Shown here in pieces: positions 31,732-40,104 of a DNA stretch of 42,856 nt. The notes below the pieces were generated by a model. It searched no databases, was not told the origin of the DNA, and saw only the letters and a list, made by a program, of their open reading frames with translations. The position numbers and the translations under genes are program-made. Each line of letters starts with the position of its first letter. Within the stretch, counting starts at the first letter, position 1. Origin of the DNA: NZQO01 sp002693605 (GTDB lineage: Bacteria > Bacteroidota > Bacteroidia > Flavobacteriales > Flavobacteriaceae). The stretch lies in NCBI GenBank assembly GCA_963972105.1, contig CAXAVH010000006.1, positions 1 through 42,856 of the forward strand, given 5' to 3'.

Positions 31732-32811
31732 GTGAATAAAAATTACTACGCCGTTATCATGGCCGGCGGAATCGGTTCCCGGTTTTGGCCCGTGAGCACG
31801 TCCCAATTTCCGAAGCAGTTCCACGATATGCTGGGTACTGGCGAGACCCTGCTGCAAAGAACATTTACCAGGCTTTCGAAGATCATTCCCGAACGGAACA
31901 TCCTCGTGTTAACTAACGAAAGGTACCTTGAGATAACGCTCGGGCAACTTCCACAAATTTCCGAAGAACAGGTGGTGCTGGAGCCCGCTATGCGCAATAC
32001 GGCCCCCTGCCTGCTGTTGGCTGCCATGAAAATAAAGAAGGAAAATCCCGATGCGGTGATGCTCGTCGCGCCCAGTGACCATTGGATTGAGGATGAGAGG
32101 ACATTCCAAAGCGATGTGCAATGCTGTTTTGACGCTTGCCACGGCAACGACTACCTCATGACGTTGGGCATTCCACCCACCTTTCCGAATACCGGCTATG
32201 GCTATATTGAGGCGGCTCGAGATTCTAATGCCGAAATTGTAAAAGTGGAACAGTTCCGCGAAAAGCCCGATTATGATACGGCCAAGAAGTTTCTGGAAAG
32301 CGGAAATTTTCTGTGGAACGCAGGCATTTTTATCTGGAGCGTTTCCAGTATCGTAGCGGCCTTCAAAACCTATAAGCCAATTATGCACGCGCTTTTTTCT
32401 GAAGGAAAGGAGGCTTATAACACCGCTGCGGAGACCGATTTCATTGAAGAGAAATATGCGCTGTCCGAGAACATCTCGATCGACTACGCCATAATGGAGC
32501 CTGCCAATAACGTCTACGTAAAAAAGGCCACCTTCGATTGGAACGACCTTGGTACCTGGGGCGCCTTGCACGATAAGCTCGAAAAGGACCCCCAGGACAA
32601 CGCCGTGGTCAGGGCCGTACCGTACCTGAAGAACGCTCAGGGCAATATGGTGTACACGGCTTCAAACAAGCTGGTAGTTATCGATGGGCTGCGCGATTAC
32701 ATCGTGGTGGACAAGGAAGAAGTTTTGCTTATCTTTCCGAAGGAAAAAGAGCAGGAAATTAAGACCCTGCTCACCGAAGTGAAACAAAAGTTCGGCGAAA
32801 AGTATACCTAG
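31732..32811 (+). CDS. manC: Mannose-1-phosphate guanylyltransferase
   Basis: Makes GDP-mannose from mannose-1-phosphate and GTP, precursor of mannose, fucose and other sugars of surface polysaccharides. The 359 residues contain the nucleotidyltransferase signature AGGIGSRFWP (11-20), the FPKQF site, SDHWIEDE, FREKP and WNDLGTWGAL. It is the short monofunctional form without the C-terminal isomerase domain of many proteobacterial ManC proteins. The start is GTG at 31732. The stop abuts the ATG of the DUF389 gene directly, so the two are cotranscribed. Confidence 0.95.
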   Translation: MNKNYYAVIMAGGIGSRFWPVSTSQFPKQFHDMLGTGETLLQRTFTRLSKIIPERNILVLTNERYLEITLGQLPQISEEQVVLEPAMRNTAPCLLLAAMKIKKENPDAVMLVAPSDHWIEDERTFQSDVQCCFDACHGNDYLMTLGIPPTFPNTGYGYIEAARDSNAEIVKVEQFREKPDYDTAKKFLESGNFLWNAGIFIWSVSSIVAAFKTYKPIMHALFSEGKEAYNTAAETDFIEEKYALSENISIDYAIMEPANNVYVKKATFDWNDLGTWGALHDKLEKDPQDNAVVRAVPYLKNAQGNMVYTASNKLVVIDGLRDYIVVDKEEVLLIFPKEKEQEIKTLLTEVKQKFGEKYT

Positions 32812-34248
32812 ATGACAGAAAAGCAGCAAGACGATATTAAAATTACGCCCAACGATGAACAGTTTGAACAGGTAAAGCTCACCACGTGGCAAAACCTGAA
32901 GAAATTTTTGCAGGAACTGTTCGATATCCGGTCTGAGAGCGACCGCGACGCCACTATCGAGGCGGTAAAGAAGGATATTTCGTTTAAGGGCCATACGGCC
33001 TGGATCCTTATTTTTTCCATTTTCGTAGCCTCTATCGGGCTAAATGTAAGCAGTACTGCCGTGGTTATTGGCGCGATGCTTATCTCGCCGCTAATGGGGC
33101 CCATCGTGGGTATAGGTCTTTCCGTAGCCATTAACGATGTAGAGACCATGCGTCGTTCGCTCATCAATCTTGGGGTTATGGTTTTTTTGAGCGTGTTAAC
33201 GGCATTTCTCTATTTTAAGCTATCTCCGCTAACCGAGGAAACTCCCGAACTCCTGGCGAGAACGTACCCTACAATCTTGGATGTGCTGGTGGCCATTTTT
33301 GGTGGCCTCGGGCTTATCGTGGCAAAAACCAAAAGTGGGACCATAGCGAGCGTAATTTTTGGGGTTGCCATTGCCACCGCGCTAATGCCGCCCCTATGTA
33401 CCGTAGGATATGGCTTGGCCATTGGCAATTTCAACTACGCAGGCGGCGCTATCTATTTGTTTTCCATCAATGCGGTCTTTATTGCATTATCCACCTTCAT
33501 CGTTTCAAAATTACTTCGTTTCCCATTGGTACGCTATGCCAACAGCAAACGGAGAAAGCGAACGGCGCAGATAGCTTCCCTTATTGCTATTATTGTTATG
33601 GTGCCCAGTGTATACTTGTTCGTGCTATTGTACGACCAGCAGGTTTTCGAGACCGAAACCAAGGATTTTGTTAAGGAAATAATTAGGTACGACGGTGCCG
33701 AGGTGGTGAAATTTACCCAAGATTACAAAACGAAGAACGTGGATGTCTACCTAATTGGGCAACCGGTGCCGCAGACGAAGATTAGTGAATGGCTCGCCGA
33801 AATGAAGACGATAGAACGACTGGAGGGCGCAAACCTCCGCATATATCAGGGTGCCGACCAAAGTGGCGAACTGGCCGCGAAGCTTTCCAGTGAGGTCAAG
33901 GCCGGAATCCTAGAGGACCTTTACGTAAAAAACGAACAGCTGTTGGAAGATAAGAATTCGCGTATTGCATTTCTGGAAAATGAAATCGCCCGCCTTCGAA
34001 TTAAGGATGTGTCGTTCGAGAGCCTAAGCGAGGAAGTGAAGACGGTATACATCGAGCTCGAGCAATTCGCCTATTCGAAGCGGATTACCACGAACTTTAA
34101 AAGTACCGATACCATTCCCGTTTTCTATGTGCGGTGGAACCAGGGCTTAAAACGACCGGCACGGTTAGAAAAGAATCAGACACTTTCCAACTGGCTGAAA
34201 TTGAAGATGAAGGTCGATACGCTTCGGGTACTCGAATATCCCGAATAA
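32812..34248 (+). CDS. DUF389 family membrane protein
   Basis: Inner membrane protein of unknown function, 478 residues. After a soluble N-terminus (1-60) there is a membrane domain of about six helices (62-275) with the DUF389 signature SSTAVVIGAMLISPLMGPIVGIGL and, later, FGVAIATALMPPLCTVGYGLA. The remaining 200 residues are soluble, with a probable coiled coil near 365-405 (KNEQLLEDKNSRIAFLENEI). It directly follows manC (0 nt) and ends in a strong terminator. The long soluble C-terminus is an extension beyond the minimal DUF389 domain; its role is unknown. Confidence 0.9.
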   Translation: MTEKQQDDIKITPNDEQFEQVKLTTWQNLKKFLQELFDIRSESDRDATIEAVKKDISFKGHTAWILIFSIFVASIGLNVSSTAVVIGAMLISPLMGPIVGIGLSVAINDVETMRRSLINLGVMVFLSVLTAFLYFKLSPLTEETPELLARTYPTILDVLVAIFGGLGLIVAKTKSGTIASVIFGVAIATALMPPLCTVGYGLAIGNFNYAGGAIYLFSINAVFIALSTFIVSKLLRFPLVRYANSKRRKRTAQIASLIAIIVMVPSVYLFVLLYDQQVFETETKDFVKEIIRYDGAEVVKFTQDYKTKNVDVYLIGQPVPQTKISEWLAEMKTIERLEGANLRIYQGADQSGELAAKLSSEVKAGILEDLYVKNEQLLEDKNSRIAFLENEIARLRIKDVSFESLSEEVKTVYIELEQFAYSKRITTNFKSTDTIPVFYVRWNQGLKRPARLEKNQTLSNWLKLKMKVDTLRVLEYPE

Positions 34249-34279
34249 AAAAAGCGTCCCGTTGCGGGACGCTTTTTTT
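34247..34279. terminator. Bidirectional terminator of the DUF389 gene and FG-GAP gene
   Basis: A perfect stem of seven A/T pairs plus GCGTCCC (34254-34260)/GGGACGC (34266-34272), 5-nt loop. The A and T tracts work in both directions between convergent genes. Confidence 0.93.
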
Positions 34280-34301
34280 ATCTATACAAGCTACAAAATT
34301 G

Positions 34302-35915
34302 CTAGTTCTTAACGAACTTATAGGAGACCGCTTGTTGCTCTACGTTAAGTTTCGCGAAATAGGTGCCCGAGCTCAGGGAACGGACGTTTACGGTATTTTC
34401 AGAAGAAATTTCAGTAGCCATTACCACGCGACCGTTAATATCCACAATCGATACGGAGGTGCCGCTTAAACCTTTCAGTGAAAAGTTCAATACTTCGGAA
34501 GTGGGATTTGGATATAGGCTGATTCCCTCTTTCTGAAAATCGGTCACCGCCAGTACATTTTCACCTTCAATATATACGTGCTGTGTATTTACGTCTGGGT
34601 TTTCAATCTCATCTACCACTCCAGAGGGCCATTTAATAACGATTTTATCAATGGTCGTCGCCTGGCCTAAACCGAAATGTCCCGTAAGCGAGCTCATATG
34701 CCCAAAACCTTGCCCTGAGCGGATTTCACGAATTTGCACGCCCCAGGCTCCATAGGCCTCGATACGCGCGCCAATCCCGTTAATATTGCTCTCATCGCCC
34801 TTTAAGACCACTTTTACCCAATTATTGTCGTTGCCGTTGTTAATCCATAAGTCGCCATCGTTCACTACGTCCAGGAAGCCGTCGTTGTTCATATCGCCTA
34901 TGGCGCCTTCGTCGAAGGGCAGGTCCATACCGGTAAAGGTGAGGTCCCCATTGTTAAGGTACAGTTCCTTGGTCATTTCAGAAAAGATGTCAACATAGCC
35001 ATCGTTGTTGAAATCGCCTGCCTGGTTTTCCCACGCACCAAGATCAGTTGGATCAATACCGGTAGTTGCAATGATGTCGGTAAAGACGCCCGCACCATCG
35101 TTCAGCATAAAGCGATTTTGGAAATCGTGGTTTACGATAAAGGCATCGAAATCGCCGTCGTTATCGAAATCTTCAAATACGGTGGCCCAAGATTGGGCGT
35201 TGTCGCGCATATTGATGTCCTGTGCGTTCTCGGTAAACGTTCCGTCACCGTTATTGGTGTACATCGCATTGTCTCGGAAGGGGTCACCCGGGGTAGACCC
35301 TCCACGGCATTTGGTAAGGTACATGTCAATATCGCCATCGTTGTCATAATCTACCCAGATAGCGGCGTAGTTGCCGGGGGCGTCAATGGTTTGTATTAAG
35401 CTTTGGTCCAACACCATATTTCCGTTGCCGTCGTTACGGTACGGATGGCTTAGATCGACATCGTGGCAAACAAAGGAATCTAGGTCGCCATCGTTATCGA
35501 TATCGGCAAAGGTAGAGCGCTGTGAGAAGATATATTCCTGTTTCTCGTCTTCGGTGTAGGCCGTGCCATCGCTATTTGCGACTAAAAACGACACACGTGA
35601 GCCGTTGCCCAGGACGAAGTCGTTATAACCGTTGGCATCTATATCACCCACGGCAATACTCCAATCTGGCACATTTTGTATGGGCATGGAGATAAGAACG
35701 GAATTGAAGGTGCCATCGGGTTGCTGATAATCGATACCTATTCCGTTGTTTGAAATACGCACATAGTCGTCTAGGTCGTCACCGTTCATATCAACCGCCA
35801 CTTCATTCGAATCGGGGTAATTTCCAATCAAGTTGTTTTGATTGGTAAAGGTAACTTGGGCTACGGCCACGCCAGTAAATAGAATAGCAGCGCCCAAAAG
35901 TAATTGTGTCTTCAT
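34302..35915 (-). CDS. FG-GAP/VCBS repeat protein with ASPIC-UnbV region and T9SS sorting domain
   Basis: Secreted protein of 537 residues with a signal peptide (MKTQLLLGAAILFTGVAVAQ). About six FG-GAP/VCBS units occupy residues 35-350, each with a calcium-binding DxDxDG-type loop (DIDNDGDLD, DYDNDGDIDMY, DFDNDGDFDAF, DFNNDGYVDIF), forming a propeller. An ASPIC/UnbV-like segment follows (about 355-440, WVKVVLKG...NGIGARIEA...GFGHMSS...KIVIKWPSG). The end is a type A T9SS sorting domain (SLYPNPTSEVLNFSL to SYKFVKN). Likely a surface adhesin or sugar-binding protein; exact role unknown. Only weak -7-like sequences lie upstream. Confidence 0.93.
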   Translation of the reverse strand: MKTQLLLGAAILFTGVAVAQVTFTNQNNLIGNYPDSNEVAVDMNGDDLDDYVRISNNGIGIDYQQPDGTFNSVLISMPIQNVPDWSIAVGDIDANGYNDFVLGNGSRVSFLVANSDGTAYTEDEKQEYIFSQRSTFADIDNDGDLDSFVCHDVDLSHPYRNDGNGNMVLDQSLIQTIDAPGNYAAIWVDYDNDGDIDMYLTKCRGGSTPGDPFRDNAMYTNNGDGTFTENAQDINMRDNAQSWATVFEDFDNDGDFDAFIVNHDFQNRFMLNDGAGVFTDIIATTGIDPTDLGAWENQAGDFNNDGYVDIFSEMTKELYLNNGDLTFTGMDLPFDEGAIGDMNNDGFLDVVNDGDLWINNGNDNNWVKVVLKGDESNINGIGARIEAYGAWGVQIREIRSGQGFGHMSSLTGHFGLGQATTIDKIVIKWPSGVVDEIENPDVNTQHVYIEGENVLAVTDFQKEGISLYPNPTSEVLNFSLKGLSGTSVSIVDINGRVVMATEISSENTVNVRSLSSGTYFAKLNVEQQAVSYKFVKN

Positions 35916-35978
35916 AAGAGGGAATTTTAGGAACTAAAAATAAGGTAAAAATATTGATTGCTAAAGAGATGCAAATAT

Positions 35979-36743
35979 TTATTGTTTCTTTAGCTGTACT
36001 TCGCGGATTTTCTTGAACAGGTCTGACGAATACACAAAACTTACCACGTCTTCATTATCGGTCTTGAATATTTCGCTATTGGTACCCTGCCAGGCCAATT
36101 TGCCATTCTTGAGCAGAACTACTTTTTCGCCAATTTCCATTACCGAGTTCATGTCGTGGGTAACCACTACTGTGGTAATATCGTTCTCGTGCGTTATTTC
36201 CTGAATCAGGTTATCGATCAATGTCGCCGTCTTGGGGTCGAGGCCAGAGTTGGGCTCATCGCAAAACAGGTACTTCGGCCTATTCACTATTGCCCGTGCA
36301 ATAGACACGCGCTTTTGCATTCCGCCGGAAATTTCCGCCGGAAATTTTTTGTTCACATTCTCGAGGTCTACGCGCGAGAGTACCTCGTTAACGCGCTCCA
36401 ACATTTCGCTCTTTTTCTGAGTGGTGAACATGCGAAGCGGAAACATAACGTTCTGCTCGATGTTCATGGAGTCGAACAGAGCCCCGCCCTGAAACAACAT
36501 GCCCATTTCTTCGCGGAGACTGCGCTGTTGCTCGTCGTCCATATCCTGAATGGCATTCTCTTCGTAATAAATTCGTCCTTCCTCGGGCTTAAAGAGACCA
36601 ATGAGGCATTTTAGCATAACCGTTTTTCCGCTACCGCTCTGGCCAATAATCAGATTGGTCTTGCCCTTGTCGAAGGTGGTGGAAATACCCTTTAAAATTT
36701 CCTCTTCCCCAAAGCGCTTGTGTATGTTTTCAACGTGGATCAT
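35979..36743 (-). CDS. ABC transporter ATP-binding protein, MlaF-like
   Basis: ATPase that powers the MlaE-type lipid ABC transporter. From the ATG at 36743 it has 254 residues: Walker A GQSGSGKT (in IIGQSGSGKTVMLKCLIG), signature EISGGMQKRVSIARAI, Walker B KYLFCDEPNSGLD and switch His in VVVTHDM. The frame is open upstream to 36869, but that extension overlaps the permease gene and has no homologous feel. ATG 36743 overlaps the permease stop as ATGA, the usual coupling. No MlaD-type substrate-binding gene follows; the next gene is the FG-GAP protein. Confidence 0.93.
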   Translation of the reverse strand: MIHVENIHKRFGEEEILKGISTTFDKGKTNLIIGQSGSGKTVMLKCLIGLFKPEEGRIYYEENAIQDMDDEQQRSLREEMGMLFQGGALFDSMNIEQNVMFPLRMFTTQKKSEMLERVNEVLSRVDLENVNKKFPAEISGGMQKRVSIARAIVNRPKYLFCDEPNSGLDPKTATLIDNLIQEITHENDITTVVVTHDMNSVMEIGEKVVLLKNGKLAWQGTNSEIFKTDNEDVVSFVYSSDLFKKIREVQLKKQ

Positions 36744-37480
36744 GAGCTTAAAAGAAGTTGGGTTATAATATAGTTGGCCAAAATGATGATTACGCTCGTC
36801 CATACAAACGAGTTGGTGCTCGCCTTCCCAACCTCTAGCGCGCCACCGGTCATATAATATCCCTGCCAAGAGGGAACCGTAGCCAGGATGAAGGCGAACA
36901 CGAACGTTTTCAGAAATGCATAGGTAAGGTGAAAAGGTATAAAGCTATCCTGTATGCCCGCTGCAAAATCTGTGGTAGAGGTGAAACCGCCGTAAACCCC
37001 GGCAAGCCAGCCGCCGGTTATCCCCAGGAACATGGCAATAGCGATGACAAAAGGGTAGAACGACAGCGCAATTATTTTCGGAAATACCAAGTAGTTCAAT
37101 GAATTTATGCCCATTACCTCAAGGGCATCTATTTGTTCGGTAACGCGCATCGAGCCGATACTTGACGTGATGAATGATCCCACCTTCCCTGCCATGATAA
37201 TAGAAATGAAGGTAGGGGCAAACTCCAATATTATTGACTGTCTGGTAGCGAACCCGATAAGCGATTTGGGAATGAGGGGATTGTCCATGTTCAATGCGGT
37301 TTGTATGGCAACCACACCGCCCACGAAAAACGAAATAAACGCGACGATACCAAGCGAGTTGATAATTAAATCGTCTATTTCCTTAAAAATAAGTTCTCGC
37401 AGCACAGACCGTTTGGTAAAACTGCCAAAAACCTTTTTAATCATTATAAAATAGGAGCCAATGTCTCTTAGGTACTTCAT
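36740..37480 (-). CDS. ABC transporter permease, MlaE family
   Basis: Inner membrane permease of the lipid-trafficking Mla family, which maintains outer membrane lipid asymmetry in well-studied bacteria. The 246 residues contain five to six hydrophobic segments and the MlaE signature regions: FFVGGVVAIQTAL, IIMAGKVGSFITSSIGSMRVTEQIDALEVMGIN and the FLGITGGWLAG helix. The direction of lipid transport cannot be inferred. It is translationally coupled to the ATPase by a 4-nt overlap. The spacer upstream holds only a weak -7-like TACTTTAG (37497-37504). Confidence 0.94.
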   Translation of the reverse strand: MKYLRDIGSYFIMIKKVFGSFTKRSVLRELIFKEIDDLIINSLGIVAFISFFVGGVVAIQTALNMDNPLIPKSLIGFATRQSIILEFAPTFISIIMAGKVGSFITSSIGSMRVTEQIDALEVMGINSLNYLVFPKIIALSFYPFVIAIAMFLGITGGWLAGVYGGFTSTTDFAAGIQDSFIPFHLTYAFLKTFVFAFILATVPSWQGYYMTGGALEVGKASTNSFVWTSVIIILANYIITQLLLSS

Positions 37481-37557
37481 AAATAGCTAGCTTCTGCTAA
37501 AGTAACAAAATTCGGTGAGGGAAACTTACAAATCGTACTTCTGAAGGTGCGCGCGCA

Positions 37558-38658
37558 TTACTTTAACAGTAGTTCCCTAATTTTTTCGTACACGGCGGTG
37601 TTTTCGTAAACCCCGCCAAATTTTTCCTCCCCTGGCCCTTTTGCAAAAACCGGAATCAAGGTGGCCGAGTGCCCACCGGTTGAAAAACTTGGCTTTATGG
37701 CGTTATAGTCGCCTTCGTCGGCCGCAAGTGTAAACCCGCCGGTTTCATGGTCGGCAGTAACAATTACCAACGTTTCAGGGTTGGCGTTTGCATACGCTAG
37801 GGCTACACCTATGGTCTTATCGAAATCGAGCTGCTCGCCAATGAGGTACGCTGCATCGTTAGCGTGGCCGCCCCAATCTATCTGTGATCCTTCTATCATA
37901 AGGAAGAATCCGTTATCCTCTGCAGATAAGTTTTCGAGTGCCAGCTTGGTAGCATTGGGTAGAAAGTCGCCGCGCCCTTCGGTCATTTTAGGCATGCCAT
38001 CTTCCGCCAAAAGAATAACGGGTTTTTCATTTTCTGCGGAAGCTGGTAAGGTTTCGGTATGTAGTGTATATCCATTTTTAACCAGCTCAGTATACAAATC
38101 ACGTCCATCCTCCCGATTGGTAAAAAACTTGCGGCCCCCACCCGCCACAAAATCTAATTCACTGCCTGAAAGGTAGGTCGCGATTTCATCATAGAAACGT
38201 CGGCTCCTTACGTGTGCGAAGAAACTTGCCGGCGTAGCATGGACTACCGATGAGGTGGCTATGATCCCGGTTGCCAACCCCCGTTCGGATGCGGTTTCCA
38301 CCAAGGTTGGGACGGCCCTTCCTTCGGCATCTACCCCAATGGCCCCGTTAAAGGTCTTCACCCCAGCCGAAAATGCCGTTGCGCCAGCGGCCGAGTCGGT
38401 AATTAGATCGCTGGATGCACTGGTTTTAATAAGGCCAACCGTAGAAAACATCTCAAAGTTGGAAGGGGTTTCTGAAAAATAGATACCAGCCGAAATCTGG
38501 CTAAGGCCCATTCCGTCGCCAATGAGTAGGATAACATTTTTTGGGGTTTCAGTTTCGGCTTTTGGGTCAACTTGGGTCCTGTTCGATTTTGGCGCGGTCG
38601 CACAGCTTTGTATCAATATAATGAGGAGCAAGGCGATGCCAGAAAAAGTTCTTTTCAT
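37558..38658 (-). CDS. Alkaline phosphatase, PhoA-type, lipoprotein
   Basis: Metal-dependent phosphomonoesterase releasing phosphate outside the inner membrane. From ATG 38658 it has 366 residues. The signal peptide ends in a lipobox (LIILIQSC, Cys19), so it is a lipoprotein. Motifs: NVILLIGDGMGLSQ (metal-binding Asp48), the nucleophile Ser89 in TDSAAGATAFSAG, SSVVHATPASFFAH, and the metal sites MIEGSQIDWGGH, TADHETGGF and STGGHSATLIPVF. The longer TTG start at 38685 overlaps a -7 box and is rejected. It follows the glycosyltransferase by 72 nt. It may be phosphate-regulated, but no Pho box was recognised. Confidence 0.94.
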   Translation of the reverse strand: MKRTFSGIALLLIILIQSCATAPKSNRTQVDPKAETETPKNVILLIGDGMGLSQISAGIYFSETPSNFEMFSTVGLIKTSASSDLITDSAAGATAFSAGVKTFNGAIGVDAEGRAVPTLVETASERGLATGIIATSSVVHATPASFFAHVRSRRFYDEIATYLSGSELDFVAGGGRKFFTNREDGRDLYTELVKNGYTLHTETLPASAENEKPVILLAEDGMPKMTEGRGDFLPNATKLALENLSAEDNGFFLMIEGSQIDWGGHANDAAYLIGEQLDFDKTIGVALAYANANPETLVIVTADHETGGFTLAADEGDYNAIKPSFSTGGHSATLIPVFAKGPGEEKFGGVYENTAVYEKIRELLLK

Positions 38659-38682
38659 AAAATGGTTGAAATTTTGAAGTTT

Positions 38683-38690
38683 CAAAAATA
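38683..38690 (-). promoter_or_regulatory. -7 box of the alkaline phosphatase gene
   Basis: Minus-strand TATTTTTG is an exact -7 element, 24 nt before the ATG at 38658. No properly spaced TTG is seen. Confidence 0.4.
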
Positions 38691-38729
38691 AGGAGAATCG
38701 CTTATTTTTTCCAGATAGAGATGTAACAA

Positions 38730-39581
38730 TTAGCCCAAAACTTTTTCCTTGATGCCTTTCCAGCGCAATCTTCTTATAAAAACTCCCTCCTCGGCAGAGA
38801 CCATTGCCGGTGCGTTATCCTGCCAGGCCCGGACAAACCCCCTTAGGCAGTCTATGAAAAAGGCAATGCTGTTTTTGCGGTGGGCCAGTTTAGCGGCGGC
38901 CACTAGGGTAAGCCAAAAACCGTAGCGCAGCTTGTAGAACGCTTCCCCCTGCTTATAGCGTGCCTGCCGAGAATAGGAGGCGCCGGTGGGTTTCAGGTGC
39001 TTCACGTGCAGTGCCTCATCGGTCTTTACCGTCCAGCCGTGGAATTGCGCCAGTAGCTCGTCTACGGTGTCCCAGCCCATCGCAGTGCGGAGCCCGCCAA
39101 TACTATCAAAGCACTGTTTCCGGTAGGCCTTCAAGGCACCGCGCACATGGTTTTTATTGGTGAGGTTTTCCAGAACCCATTGGCCATTTTTTTCGATATA
39201 GCAGAAACCGCCGGCAATGCCAACCGTTGCATCGTTCTGGAAGAGGGCCGAGATGACCTCTAGATAATTGGGGGGAAATAGGAGATCGGCATCGAATTTA
39301 CAGATGATATCGAAATCGGAATCTAACGTGGCGAATCCCTTTTTAAAGGCATTGATAACCTTGCTTCCGGGTTCGTGCACCGCATCCGATTTCTTTTGGA
39401 CAGAAGAAATGAACGGGAATCGCGCTGAAAAATCGTCGATTATCTTTTGTGTGCCGTCTGTGGAATTGTCGTTAACGATTACCAATTTCTTCGGAAGAAG
39501 CGTCTGGGCGGTTAGCGATTGTAGGGTCTGTGCCAGAAATTTAGCTTCGTTATGGGCCGGTATTATAATATAAAATCTCAT
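38730..39581 (-). CDS. Family 2 glycosyltransferase
   Basis: Inverting GT-A glycosyltransferase, 283 residues, cytoplasmic or membrane-associated with no membrane helix predicted. IIIPAHNEAKFLAQTLQSL opens the fold, VNDNSTDGT binds the nucleotide, CKFDADLLFPPNYL holds the DxD motif (metal/UDP or GDP), and GGLRTAMGWDTVDELL provides the usual acceptor-side acidic residues. Donor and acceptor are unknown. Its ATG overlaps the stop of the methyltransferase gene by 1 nt (TAATG), so it belongs to the ketoacyl synthase-methyltransferase unit. Confidence 0.93.
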   Translation of the reverse strand: MRFYIIIPAHNEAKFLAQTLQSLTAQTLLPKKLVIVNDNSTDGTQKIIDDFSARFPFISSVQKKSDAVHEPGSKVINAFKKGFATLDSDFDIICKFDADLLFPPNYLEVISALFQNDATVGIAGGFCYIEKNGQWVLENLTNKNHVRGALKAYRKQCFDSIGGLRTAMGWDTVDELLAQFHGWTVKTDEALHVKHLKPTGASYSRQARYKQGEAFYKLRYGFWLTLVAAAKLAHRKNSIAFFIDCLRGFVRAWQDNAPAMVSAEEGVFIRRLRWKGIKEKVLG

Positions 39582-40102
39582 TACAGCCGCTCGGCATATA
39601 CTAAATAGTAGCGAGGGGTAAACCTTCTCAGAATAGGGCGTATGCCCACTTTTTTCACCGGATTGGTAAATTTTTCGCGTTTCTTAATGTGCCAACCGGC
39701 CTTTTCGAGTAACCAATCGAACTGCCAGTCCTCAAACTCGTGATAATGCCGGTCCCGGACGTCTCGCGGATTCTTGTATGCAGATGCAAACCAAAGTTTT
39801 AACGGTACGGAAGCCACAAGTTTTCGTGCCTGGATGTCCTGCAGAACATTAAATGGGGCGACAAGGTGTTCAAAAATTTCAAAAGCGGTTACCGTATCGT
39901 ATGCGTCGGTTTTAACGGCATCGGTATGTAAATCTAGGTCCTCGCCCTGGGTGTTTTTGACTGTATATCCATTGTTGCGCATGACTTCGCTGAAGGGATT
40001 TTCAATGCCCAGATCGAGAATGGTATTGGTAGTAGGAATGTTTTCCTGAAGAAAGGCCAGCGTATGCTTGTACCTTTTTTTCGGGTATTTGCCTTCGTAC
40101 AT
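39581..40102 (-). CDS. SAM-dependent methyltransferase, class I
   Basis: Small methyltransferase of 173 residues. TILDLGIENPFSEVM corresponds to motif I (glycine-rich loop, here shortened to DLGIEN), YDTVTAFEIFEHL to the post-motif II helix, and ASVPLKLW to motif III-like sequence; this is the Methyltransf_11/UbiE-like layout. Substrate unknown. It sits 2 nt after the ketoacyl synthase and overlaps the glycosyltransferase, so all three are one operon. The N-terminal cap (1-25) is short. Confidence 0.85.
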   Translation of the reverse strand: MYEGKYPKKRYKHTLAFLQENIPTTNTILDLGIENPFSEVMRNNGYTVKNTQGEDLDLHTDAVKTDAYDTVTAFEIFEHLVAPFNVLQDIQARKLVASVPLKLWFASAYKNPRDVRDRHYHEFEDWQFDWLLEKAGWHIKKREKFTNPVKKVGIRPILRRFTPRYYLVYAERL

Positions 40103-40104
40103 AG

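Noticed and set aside
35960..35994. Inverted repeat GCTAAAGA...TCTTTAGC at the end of the ATPase gene
   Set aside because: 8-bp arms with a 19-nt A/T-rich loop and no T tract; too weak to call a terminator or operator.
36744..36869. N-terminal extension of the MlaF-like ATPase to 36869
   Set aside because: It overlaps the permease in another frame, and ATG 36743 overlaps the permease stop as ATGA and gives the normal ATPase N-terminus.
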